Positions 29,598-41,400 of a stretch of DNA of 64,000 bases are shown piece after piece. Position 1 is the first letter of the stretch. Every line of letters starts with the position of its first letter. Source of the DNA: Corythucha ciliata (lineage: Eukaryota > Arthropoda > Insecta > Hemiptera > Tingidae); NCBI GenBank assembly GCA_038030265.1, contig CM075941.1:5642001-5706000 (forward strand), in the 5' to 3' direction. The notes under the pieces are model-generated. The model was not told where the DNA came from and made no database searches. It saw nothing but the letters and a program-made list of their open reading frames with translations. Both the position numbers and the translations under genes were made by a program.

Positions 29598-30245
29598 CGC
29601 ACAGTGTAGCTTCACTCTCATACTCGAATATTCTCTGAAACAGAGGATCCTGTACCTTGACCAGCTTCTGGGCTATTGACAAGTGCTGAAGAGGAGCCTC
29701 CCACTTGCACCGAAGGAGACCAAGACCGCGGTACCGCCGAGGAGCGTACAGCATGCCGTTATTTGTGTCCGCTGTCAATCGCCTTCACATACCGCCTAAT
29801 TATCACGGCTTTGTAAGGGGTGACGACTGGAGAGGGTATGTCAGAGCCGGGAACAGGTACTGATTAATGACGTTGAGCTTTTGATCGGGTCTTAATAAAT
29901 TGGAAGACGCAAGTTTGGCCAAGTTCGAATTAAGCTTTTCCACCGAACCCTCATTCACTTCAAGTTCATTAGAGATGGAGCATCCTAGGTACTTTATAAC
30001 CTCTCCTTTGTCTATGGATTTGATAATATTTCCGTTCTCAAGTGTGAGGCTGGTGGATGCGAGCAACCCATTGGCTATCACTATTCCTGTACTCTTGGCT
30101 GGATTAACGGATAAACCGATCTCCTTAAACAAGCGCTGGGTAAGATCGATTGTTCTCTCGGCGGCCTCCACGCTGCAAGCCGTCACAGCCTGATCATCAG
30201 CGAACCCAGTGAGAATTATACCTGTCTCCTCGGTTTAGCGCTCGA
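29598..30245 (-). mobile_element. R2/NeSL-like LINE RT fragment
   Basis: The minus strand encodes an RT palm with a catalytic GFADDQ motif (about 30195-30215). It continues with IGLSVNPAKSTGIV, EVIKYLGC and NVINQYLFPALTYPLQ (30186-29803). A downstream segment (GMLYAPRRYRGLGLLR) is in another frame. FADD plus KYLG spacing fits the R2/NeSL group. It is truncated at both ends: abruptly near 30245 and by the N gap. Confidence 0.7.
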
Positions 30246-30961
30246 TATAGCGGAATGAGACCCAGTTACAATGAATAAGTTCTTCCCAGTAGCGTACCGT
30301 GGCAGTGGCGAGGGAGAGGACCGCCCCGGGCCTCCAATCAGACGGGGCCCTTGAGAATATAACGTTACAAGTGATATCAGCAAAGATTAAGGGCTGAATA
30401 TTCGATTGAGCCCCCGAGAGTGCTTTTCTGGTGGCTCAAATACAGAAAATTCCCGCCTTCATGAGGTAAAATCGCGTCTAAAATAAGAGAAAATACACCG
30501 TCTCCACTTTTCTTAGGTCCTTAAGCGACTAATCGGCATTGAGGCTGAACAATTAACGCTAAGTGGCCGGTCTGCAGGCTTTTATGAATCTGCAGATCTG
30601 CATGGTAGGGGGGGAAGTGCCTGTTGTATTTACATGGAAGCGTCAAAATTTAAGCAAATTTCAATTGTAGTATCATTTTCGTTGAATTACGGAATTTTAG
30701 GTGTTTATCTGCAGATTTGGGGTGTTAATCTGCAGATCCGAGGTGTTAATCTTGCAGATCTGCAGATCCGCGTTTTAGACAGACCCGATTTTTTGCCCCA
30801 AAGCACGCGCTGGCAACCCTATTCTCCGACCGTATCAACCCTCTACTGGATGTGGCCAAATGAATGAAAAATAGACTAAGAAAAAAACACATTGCCGACG
30901 AAAAGAGTGTGAACTTTCTTCACCCCCCCCCCCATCCACACCACAAGTGATATTTTACCCT

Positions 30962-31105
30962 CTAGGTCTAGGGCCCCTTTTACACGAGTAAGTTTTTTGA
31001 ACAAACTAGCCATTTTGAAAAATAATTGACAGATGTTCCCTGCCTTAAATCGTCTGGTTGTGATCAGATTGAACACAAAACTTACTCGTGTAAAACAGGC
31101 CTAGG
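30962..31105. repeat. TIR MITE (~144 bp)
   Basis: Ends are inverted repeats containing TTTTACACGAGTAAGTTTT, with CTAGG/CCTAG termini. The centre is unique. Non-autonomous DNA element just downstream of the last visible SEC61A exon. Confidence 0.8.
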
Positions 31106-31182
31106 ACAAGGCATCAACCGTCATTGAGTATAGTCAAAATTAAGCGCTAAATTGTGCAAGAAAGAAGAAAAATAAAACTTAC

Positions 31183-31854
31183 TTGGCAGCATACTAAGAA
31201 AATGAATAACGTGATTGCTGTCCATAGCACTTTCTCCCTGAATTGGATCTGTAGACGAAGAGTAGTGAAATTAGTAGAACAGAGCGTGAAATGAGCATTT
31301 TCGTAACACTCACCTTTCTTTCGGGTTTCGCAATTTCGGGTAGAATACTACAGAAGGGCTTTATAACTTCGAGGAATTTAACTGAAAAAAAAAACAAGAT
31401 ATTTTCATTAGGAAAACAATATAATTAATTGAGTAATTAGATAGAATAAACATTGCCAAGGACTGCTTAATTCACGAAAATGGCATGACAAATATTTGGA
31501 GAGAAAAGAGAGACGAACGGGTTTAAGACGTCCTCGTCAAGCACTGCATGACCATTTTGGCATTCGCAAGGGAATCGGTACACAAAACATATTTTTCAAG
31601 CATTATGGGGCCCTTGGGTACCCATAAGGGAACGTTTCTTGAGAAGGCGATGACGGGGCATTTAAATTGCAGCGAAAGTTGGTAGATTTTGGGTAATCAG
31701 CAAATCAAAATCAACTTGTTTGGGCTTACAAGGCGAATTTATATTGGACTTTTGCGGCTGAATCAAAATCAAGCTTTCGAAGGGTTCAAGCTATGGCTTT
31801 GTCGTGTTTACAGGTAAAAAAGAAAATCAAATGTGCAGTACACTTACTTCCCAT
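31183..31854 (-). CDS. SEC61A: Sec61 translocon alpha subunit, first three coding exons only
   Basis: SEC61A is the channel of the endoplasmic reticulum protein translocon. Exon 1 gives only ATG GGA A (31854-31848) before GTAAGT. Exon 2 (31381-31314) completes Ile and encodes [21 protein letters not shown]. Exon 3 (31248-31183) encodes [20 protein letters not shown], the start of the first membrane helix, then CQ and a GTAAGT donor. Phases fit perfectly and the 46 residues match the nearly invariant family N-terminus. The next expected exon, the plug region after CQ, is not found below 31183 before the PTPN gene. The remaining ~430 residues are probably in or beyond the assembly gap. Otherwise this is a 5' gene fragment. 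It is head to head with AAAS. Confidence 0.9.
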
Positions 31855-32422
31855 TTTAAATCTAGTGATTGGGCCGATGTATCAAAGCGAAATAGTAGAG
31901 CGTACGAATTTTAAGTCAGTCTTTGTGGGGGATGAGAATGTTCTTTGTCACACAAAACTAGTCATGAATTCTTCCGAACTTTCTCGCTGAAGACACCCAT
32001 GAGCAGAAGGAGAACAACTCCTCGAAGTGAACGAATTTCAGGCAAAGACTGAATGACAACACGACACGGCCTCTCCACGTAGCTAACCAACGGTACACGA
32101 GAAAAGTAAATCAGTCGGGGGCACACGTAAGCTGGCAGCGTGGCCAACTCAGGTGTTGGGTGAAGGGAATCGAAGAAGTCGACAAAAGCGTTAAAATACT
32201 TACGCTATTTATGACGGGAAAATTATAATTAAAATTCGTATTGAAAAAAAAGGAAAACTGAACCTTATTTTCCAGTTAAAACGTCAACGGAGACGTCAAC
32301 TCTTCACGAAAGAGGAAGGTTACCCAGTGAGCGGCGTTCTTGTCGTTATCAGTTGAGAAATCAAAACCGTTGATGTTGAGGACCGCTTTTCTTGAAAGAA
32401 TTTTTGTTAAAACAACGAAAAA
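31855..32422. promoter_or_regulatory. Shared (bidirectional) promoter region, SEC61A / AAAS
   Basis: The two start codons (31854 minus, 32423 plus) are 568 bp apart and diverge, with no other gene between. Both 5' UTRs and core promoters must lie here unless further non-coding exons exist. No TATA box or other motif is claimed. Confidence 0.6.
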
Positions 32423-35400
32423 ATGTGTTCTTTTGCCGATTTCCCAGCAGTTTCAGATGAAGGTCAAATCCCAATTTGTCAAATCAATGGTCAGGTACTG
32501 TTCTCCGCCCCTAATCCGCTGAATGTTCATTTATTGACGGACACGGTAAGCCATGCTTCAAGTAATGTGTTGCTTCTAGTTTTTGCATAAAAAAAAAAAA
32601 AAAAAAATTAAATTTTCAGGTTGCTGATCTTCCAAAAGTTATCATTACCAAAGACGTTCTTCAACAGTCCCTGGCCAAGACCTACACGGGGGAAGTCTTT
32701 CTTCCAGCCTCGGACACTCTCATTCAGCGACTTCAAGATGCGTGGTACGAGAGTGGCCCCGAGCGAGTTATTCGAATTCTCCAGCAACAGCCATCCGTCG
32801 TGGTGAATAGACTGGCGAATGCCGCTCTGTTCGTTTATTCAATTTACCAGAAAACTATCAGCTTATTAACAAGACCAAACGAGTCGGTAAGCTTGTTGAT
32901 CTATTTCTTTGCCGATTACATCCTAGAAAAATTAACAACAACAACAAAAATTACGGCAGGACACTACCGCGCTAAGCGATTTAAAATCCAAAGACCCGAT
33001 TGTTTGCATCGCGTGGCATCCTCACACGACGAAACTAGCAGTGGCCACGAGGGATGACAGCGTCACTGTTTACTACTCCGAAGTCTCAATTTCTCCTGTG
33101 CTCAAATGCAAGTCTCAACGTAGAATCTCGGCAGTGGCGTGGAGGTGAGTGATTGAATATGTAAAACAAGTTCTATTTGGGGGTGCAGCTTGTGGCGTCA
33201 CCTCTCCTCTTTTTAGACTGGTCGTCCACTGGAAGCGTTTTCGAACGGCACTACAACGAGCGTACATATAAAAAGACTTAGATTGAATTCACTGCAGCAA
33301 AGCCTGCTGTGGGCGATGTCACATTCAATTTGAGCCTTTGGGATGTACGCGCGTTGGAGCGCCGCTCGAAAACGCTTCCAGTGGACGACCGACATTATTT
33401 TTAGTGCATTTCATTCTGAAAAATGCACTATTGGTCTCGTCGTGATGGTGGCAAACATGGGTCATGTCATGTTTTTTTCACGTTTCAGAACTTCTAGAAC
33501 ACGAATTCTGCCCCCCCTATTGTGTAACTCTTAACGCGTGCGTTAGCGAAAAAAACAAGGTGAATAATTGAAAATAATCAGCTGAGAAATTTCGCTATCG
33601 CACGCGTTATGAGTTACAGAATAGGGGGGCAGTGGTCTCCAGGATTCATATACAGGGTGTTTGGTAAGTCGACGGCAATAATGCAGGGGAATTTTCTTGG
33701 TCCATAATGGACCAAAAAAGTCCATATAAACATAGGTCCGATTTCCAACCGTTTTCGAGATAATCGATATTTTAGTATTTTTAGCCATAACGTTGGTTTT
33801 ATTGGATTCAGCGCTTATAAGTAGAGGATAGCTTCACGTACATTAAATCTGAGGGCACTACCGAAAAGAGCAGACATTTTTCAGTGAGAATTGGTCCAGT
33901 TATCCCCGAAAGTAGTCGCACTTTTCCAGTAACCAGTCAGATTGTGGAGATTTGTACAGATTTTAGGCAGTTCAGCCGTAACTTGATTGCATGATAGTGA
34001 ATCTTGAAATGTCATCCAGGTTTGGCAAATTTCACAAAAACTTGCCTCATTAGTGAGGATCAAAGTACCAAACTCAGATTATCGCACATCTTTGTAAATG
34101 TTTGAAGAAATGAACTCATTTCCAGCGAAAAGTGCTTGTTTGGGTGTTTTTTGCAATAGGCCGTTGCGAAGAAATGAAAGTGAAAAAATTGAATTAAACA
34201 CACTACTTTTTATTTAAAATGAAAATAAAATTTCTTTTAGGCCTTAATCAAGATCAGCGATGCAAAATAAAAACTTATCGTTGTGTATTTGAACTTTATT
34301 CAGAACGATTTGCCTCATTCAATGCAAAATCTGGGGGAAGATGTTCGTCGAAGCCTTATTCTTAACATGATCGTGCCCCCCCCCCCCTAATTTGGATATG
34401 AATTGCATTTGGATAGAAGTTATGATATGTGGATATGTCGAGGGGGTTTAATTCCACTAGCATTTCGATCGCGGGATATGGCGCCCATGAATTTCCACGT
34501 CTGGGGTTTGATAAAAGACCGTGTTTACTGCATCAGGAGAAGCTTCGAAAAAGAATTACAGGAGCTTTTGAGGCCCTTCGAGCCGACATTTCTCCTCGCG
34601 TGACCAGTGGGTGCCACGAGAAAAAGGGCACGAGACTGCCTTCGGAACAGAGGAGGACATTTGGAAAATGTATTGTAAAAAAATAAGTTTTAGGTAATTT
34701 ATTTGCTCTTTTATTTACTAATTGTTATGAATTGATGCAATAAACGCAACGAAATGTTTTTATTTTCCGTCGCTGACCACGATTAGACCTACGAGAAGCT
34801 TTATCATTTTAGGAGAAATAATAGTGTGCTTGATTCCATTTTTCACTTTCATCTATTCACAAAGGCATATTGCAAAGAACACCCAAAAAAGCACTTTTAG
34901 CTCGAAATAGGCTCATTTTTCCAAACTTTTACGAAGGGGTGCGATGTTCTGGGTTTGGCATTTTGATCCTCACTAATCAGGCATGTTTTTGTCAAATTTG
35001 CCTGACCTGGATAGCATTTCAAGATTCACTATCATGCATTCAAGTTACAGCTAAACTGCCTAAAATCGGTACAAAGCTCCACAATCTGACCGGTCACTGG
35101 AAAAGTGCGGCTACTTTCGGGGATAACTGAACCAATTCCCACTGAAAAATGTCGGCTCTTTTCGGTAGTGCCTTCAGAGTTAACGTGCGTGTAACTGTTC
35201 TCGACTTATAAGCGCTGAATCCAATAAAACCAACGTCATGGCTAAAACTACCAAAATATCGATTATCTCGAAAACGGTTGGAAATCGGACCTATGTTTAT
35301 ATGGACTTTTTTGGTCCATTTTGGACCTAGAAAAACCCCCTGCGTTATTGCCGTCGACTTACCAAACACCCTGTATACAGGGTGTTTCAGGACGAATGCC

Positions 35401-38400
35401 GTATATTTTAATATGTTGTAGTACTAAGTAATTGCGACCAAAATCACCCTATTGACATAGGGTCGCAAATGATTTCTCTTGAAGTTACAGGCACATTTGT
35501 GTATTTTTAGCCATTCGCTGTTTTTCCTCTAAAAAGACCTTACACCGACTAAACCTTTTTTTGTACCCTTAAACTGCCGACGTCAATTTTACTTCAAAAA
35601 AAGGCCAACCAACATCATTTGAGTTGCCTCCAAAAATTTCAGTAATTCGTTAAAAATGAAGAAAGCGGCGTTTTCCAAATTTCCTGTGTACGTCAGCGCC
35701 AGTTTCTGACCAAGTGATCATAGTGAAAATTTTTCGCCAATTTCAGTAAAACATGTCCGTGTTGAGAGCTTTCAAATGATTTTTGAAAAATTGAAATCGC
35801 TCCATTTTTCAATGAGATATTGTTCCTAACGTGTGAAAAAACACGGAGTAAGTCATCAATTAGGCATAGGTGAACCTTCCTTAAACGCGTTTGATAACAG
35901 AGTAAATTTGTTGGCTTTTGCTAATTAATCGGTTTAGTAAGGTCCAAATAAGATCCCTTCCTATCATACCCACACCACACATTCATAAAAATCGGCGCTG
36001 AATTGCTTTCGATCGCGGCGTTGAGGTTTTCTTCCTCCCACTGGCGCCAGTTCGACTGTTGTTCATACCGTCTCGGGTAAACGTGGCATCGTCCGAAAAA
36101 AGAGTAAGAGGAACGGAATACTAATTCTCGAACACTCAGTGATTAAAAATAATGCGACTAATTTCGTCTCCATCGTGTAGATTTTGCACTTCCTGAAATT
36201 GGTACAGATAGTGTGTGAGAAACATTCACTCTGGAAAAAACACATCACAAGAAAACGATAAACAAAAGAGCAGCTGTTAGAAATGATTAAAATACGTAGG
36301 TGTCCTTTAGAATACATTTTAGGTTGATTTATTCAATGTACATACCAAGTTTTCCCTCAATATCTTAAAAGTTGACAGTCAGGGGGGGGGGGTAATTTTT
36401 TGGGAGTTTTGTCCTTTGTCACTCATAGTGCATTTCATTTTGAAAATTTAAGACAGGTTATTAAACTGAATAATCAGCAAAAACCAACTTTACTTTGTAA
36501 TAACGCGTTTAAGGAAGTTTCACCTATGCCTTAATTGATGACTTACTCCGTGTTTTTTCACACCTTAGGAACAATATCTCATATAAAAATGAACCAATTT
36601 CAATTCTTCAAAAAACAATTGAAAGCTCACGAGATGGAGATGTTTTACTGAAATTGGCGAAAAATTTTCACTATGATCACTTGGTCAGAAACTGGCGTTG
36701 ACGTACACAGGAAAATTCGAAAACTCCTTTTTCTTCATTTTTAACGAATTACTGAAATTTTTGGAGGCAACTAAAATGATGTTGATCGACATTTCCTGAA
36801 GTAAAATTGTGTGATCTTTCCAAAAACGTCAGCAGTTTAAGGGTACAAAAAGAGGTTTAGTCGTTAATACGACTTTTTAGAGGAAAAACAGCAAGTGGCT
36901 AAAAATACACAAATGTGCCTGTAACTTAAAGAGAAATCATTTGCACCCTATTGACATAGGGGCATTTTGGTCGCAATTACTTAGTACTACAACATATTAA
37001 AATATACGTCATTCGTCCTGAAACACCCTGTATGGTGTTCATAAATTACCTCGACAGAGAAAGTATGGTGATAGTAAACCTCATTTGTGAACGAAATCAC
37101 TGTTTGAGGTTTTTTGGAATTCCTCTTGGTTTTCGAGATATCGTCAATTTCGTGTTTTTTTCGTGACCCTCCGTTTTTTTACGATAAGTGACTAGTACGA
37201 CCTCATCAACAGGTGCTAGACTAAACGTAAGTAGCTCATTGAAAAGAGCATTCAATTTCCTTCAATATTGGTCCTCAACTCCATAAAATCATATCAAGGC
37301 CCTAGCCGTTAGGGCATTAGATATCGGAAAGAATCACGTTTTTCGCATTTCTGCCCAATTTTCGTCACCGATTTACATCATTTCGTCAGAGGAAAATATT
37401 TTTTTGCATTCATAAGGAAAACTTCCTCATAATGTCAGCTTTCCAATGACGTGCCATTGTTACCAATTTTCACCACCTATCGAAGAGTTATGAGCACTAA
37501 ACGATACCAAAACTGAAAAATAACCCGCAAAGAGGACCTATTGAATGAGGTGAATCCACATTATAATTACCTGTTTCCAACGGGTAAGACAAATTTAATG
37601 CACGCAGTTAGCTGAATCTAACGCTAATTTACATTTTTCTGTAGAAAAGGGGTGGGGGTGAAGTTTAAAATATCGTTAGTGCCTTCAAGTTCACGCTTTA
37701 ATAACTAGAAAAGTTACATTTTCGAACGTTCTTGAAAATAATTTCAAGATAAGATATCCATGGTAATTAATTTCCATGGTAAGATATCCTGTTCTCACTT
37801 ACTGCCGATCTCTCCGCACCCTTCACGAATACCGTAGACAATGGCCCATGTTTCGTAAAAACACGGTTTTTGTGCATTCTCGTGACGTTTTTGTGGGAAA
37901 CGTCAGTGGTAACATCAAATGTGAACACGCCAAAAGGAAGCTTAGAAGACGGGGAAGTTTTTGTGATTTACCGAAAATCTGTTCAGAAAGCTGTTTGGGT
38001 ACAGCGACTTTTCGTAAAACGGACAAAGTTTAGAGGACACGTAAATTTATGGAAAAAATGCCAGATTTCTGGGTGTTGACGATTGTCTCAAGCAATAAAA
38101 TGGCCTCTATCCTAAAGGAAATGTTCCGTAGTTTCTGAAAATGGCATCACTTTTTGGATTTGGTGCGATGTAAGCCGAGAAATTGCGGATTTTTTGAAGC
38201 AAGCATCGGTTACTTGTTTAAACACACAAAAAAAACATAACTCTGGAATGGATCGACGTAGGACACTTCCGAAGGTACCATTTTACTCCACTTTCAACGT
38301 AGTTTTACCCAAAAATTTTTGTCACACTTATACGGATCCACCCTTTATAATATTTATAATATTATGGCCGTTTTCTTGTTAGCACGATAACTCTCGAAGA

Positions 38401-41400
38401 AATCAATTTAGCGGAACGCGCTTTGGCACAAAAATCAGTAGTCATAAGACCCAGGTCGGTACTGCATTAGGGCAAAATCTGTCAAGGTGGAGGGGGGAAA
38501 ATAGGGGTTACGTGGTCAAAAAATCACTATAATTCACCAGTTGATTCTAGAAGCATTAGATTCGGTACGTAATACTCCATGTTAAAGTAGCCTTTGATTC
38601 CCATTTTAATTTTTCGAAAAAGTCAAGGTGGTGGGGGTGGTCCTTCCTGTGTGGAAGTGTAAAAATAGCGTTGAACTTCACTAGTTCATCTTAGCGCTCT
38701 AAAATTCGACTCAATAATGTAATGAAACGAAAGCCCTGGGTTCCATTGAGATTTATCGAAAACTTTGATGGGGGAGGGTGAAATGGGGGATGAAATTTCC
38801 AAAAAAAGGCTTAAATTCACACGTTTAGGTATTATAAAATACGTCACAAAAATTTAATATTACAAAGCCCTTGGAAAACTATCAAAATTATTACTTCTGG
38901 GACGGCTTAGGGTATCCGTATACATAATGAAATGCACTCTTTCCGACCGCCAGCTGCCGGAGCGAATTTTTTTTTATTGTTCATGACGTGAAATTTAATT
39001 ATTTTTAGTCAGTCGGTATTTTTCCCCCGTAGACCAGTCAATATAGACACAAAAATCGGGGTAAATCGCAAACATGCATGTAATTGATTTTTTTGTTGCG
39101 TGTTGTTAGGACCAATGAGAGCAGTTATTAATCAAGTTTGCAACCCTCAAAACCTTGTGCTTAACTCATGGCACTCGAAAAACTAAGAAATTTCATCACT
39201 TTTTCTGGTTTTTTAAACAAAAATACCAGAAGAAAGAGTTTTTCGAGCATGACCAAAGTATACGTTGTTAAAGCCAACTAAATTTGCTATAATTTAAGCC
39301 ATGCCCGAGCATCCTGAGTCGGTTAGTTCACGAAATACAGTCAATCAACAAAATACCTAATCTCGCCGAAAAGCGAGATTTTATTGGTAGGGTAATTTTT
39401 CAAGACCCGTAGCACTCAAATACACGGTGATTGGTACTTGGGTGAACAAAATGAGAGGGGTCGTTGTACACCAAAAATGCAACAAAAAATTTCTTATGAC
39501 CTAAGGTCAGATTTCCATTCCTAGTTCAGATAATCAATTTGTTGCATGCAGGTGTTTTTGGCCTTAGAGGTGAAGCGGTAATGCTGATGAGGGGCACCGG
39601 GAATGGGCCCGAAATGCATTCTATAAAAAACAAAACACCATGGCTGTATGGTTCAAAAATAAAGTTTATGGTCTACAAGTCGAAGCAACAGCCAAGGAAA
39701 GGATTTTGAACAAATTCCGAAATTTGACATCAATTTGTTGATTTTTAGCATTTTTTTTTTACCCTACGCCGATCTATCATGGCTCTTCCGCCATAAGACC
39801 TTTTGCAGCCCAATACAGAGAAGCGAACTTCGACCAATTGGTCTCGTCGGAAGCAAATGCTAGTCTAATGTCCTCAAGTCGAGGACAGTCAAAAAGATGT
39901 TGGTAGGTCATAATTGAGTTTGTGCTGCAGAGAGTACAGTGAGGGTCGTCCTTCAGGTGAATTCTATGCAGATATGCATTCAGGTAGTCGTGTCCAGTGA
40001 CAGCTCGGAAAGCTGCCACTGATTCGTGACGGGGGAGGTCTCGTGGGACACGCTCATTTGGGTTGAGAAGGGTGGACCACTGTTTGCCCTAAGCCGAGAG
40101 TCTCTGTTGTTCCTGCAGTCTGTCATTGATGGAGGGTATTGATAGGCTTTTGGCTGCATGGAAGCTGACTGCTGCGTCGGGCATGTCCATCAGGGAGCCT
40201 TCTTTGGCTAGGGCGTCAGCCCGCTCATTTCCCCAGATTCCAACATGCGAGGGGATCCACTGTAACGCCAGTGTAACCCCATCACCGAGCAACCGCTCTA
40301 TGAGTTTCCTACCCTCAAGCACATCTCGGGAGGCTGTCGCAGCATTGGTGCACAGACTTATAATCGCAGCCTGAGAGTCACATAAGATAACGGACTTTGG
40401 ACAATTTATAGAGCCAAGCATCCTGAGAGCCAGTATCACTGCCCAAATCTCCCCGTCAAAATTACTGGCAAGAACCCCAACCGGCGCAGCGATGGATCCT
40501 GCCGTTGAATACACGCCAGCCCCTCCATTACGCCTTGCTCCAGCAGCTGAACCATCGGTGTACACCCGTAACCATTCATCTTCTGGGAACCGAGTGTGTT
40601 GTCTCCAAGCGATAAAGAAATAGAGTGCTTCCTGGTGGAGAGGGTGAAAAGCTGGAACTCTGTCTTGAGAGTGTTGACCTCCATTTCGTTTGTTGATGCC
40701 CAGTGAGTCATTCAAAGCTGACTCCAAAGCTGGAATATTGCTCGACGTTGCCCAAAGGACTAAGTCGTCTGCATAGAGCAGTGCATTGACTCCTGGAGTC
40801 GAAGTGACAGCTGAAATGACGTCATCTATCATCACATTAAAGAGAGTCGGACTAAGGACTGCCCCTTGAGGAACCCCATTTCGTGTCTGTCGAAAGGATG
40901 AGCATTCATCTCCATACCGCACTCGAATGAATCTCTGCGAGAGGAAGGATCGAAGGGAGGCAAAAAGGCGGCCACTGAGCCCAATGTTCTGGAGCTTTTG
41001 GACAAGCAGCCTTCTGCACACCCTGTCGAATGCAGTTCTGAAATCAAAAAACACAGCAAGGGTGCTCTGTTTGTGATGGAAGCCATCTTTTATCCCTTGG
41101 GTTAACCGCAGAACTTGTTCTATGGTGCCCCTATGCTTCCTGAAGCCTGCTTGTTCCCCTGACAGTAGATTGTACTGGTCCAGGTACCGTTGCAGTCGGC
41201 TAAGGACCAGTCTCTCAAAAACTTTAGAAAAAGCACTTGTGAGTGCAATAGGGCGGTAGCTTGCTGGGCTCTCTGCTGGTTTACCAGTTTTCAGTATTGG
41301 AACAATTTCTGATTTCCTCCAGACAGCTGGGAAGTGTGTCCTCCATGCTAGATTTAGGAAGGTTCTGACAGTCTCTCTGGCGGAAGTACCCAAATTTATT

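Noticed and set aside
28890..29778. Long open frames of 200+ codons across 29098-29597
   Set aside because: They are mostly translated Ns; the gap carries no information.
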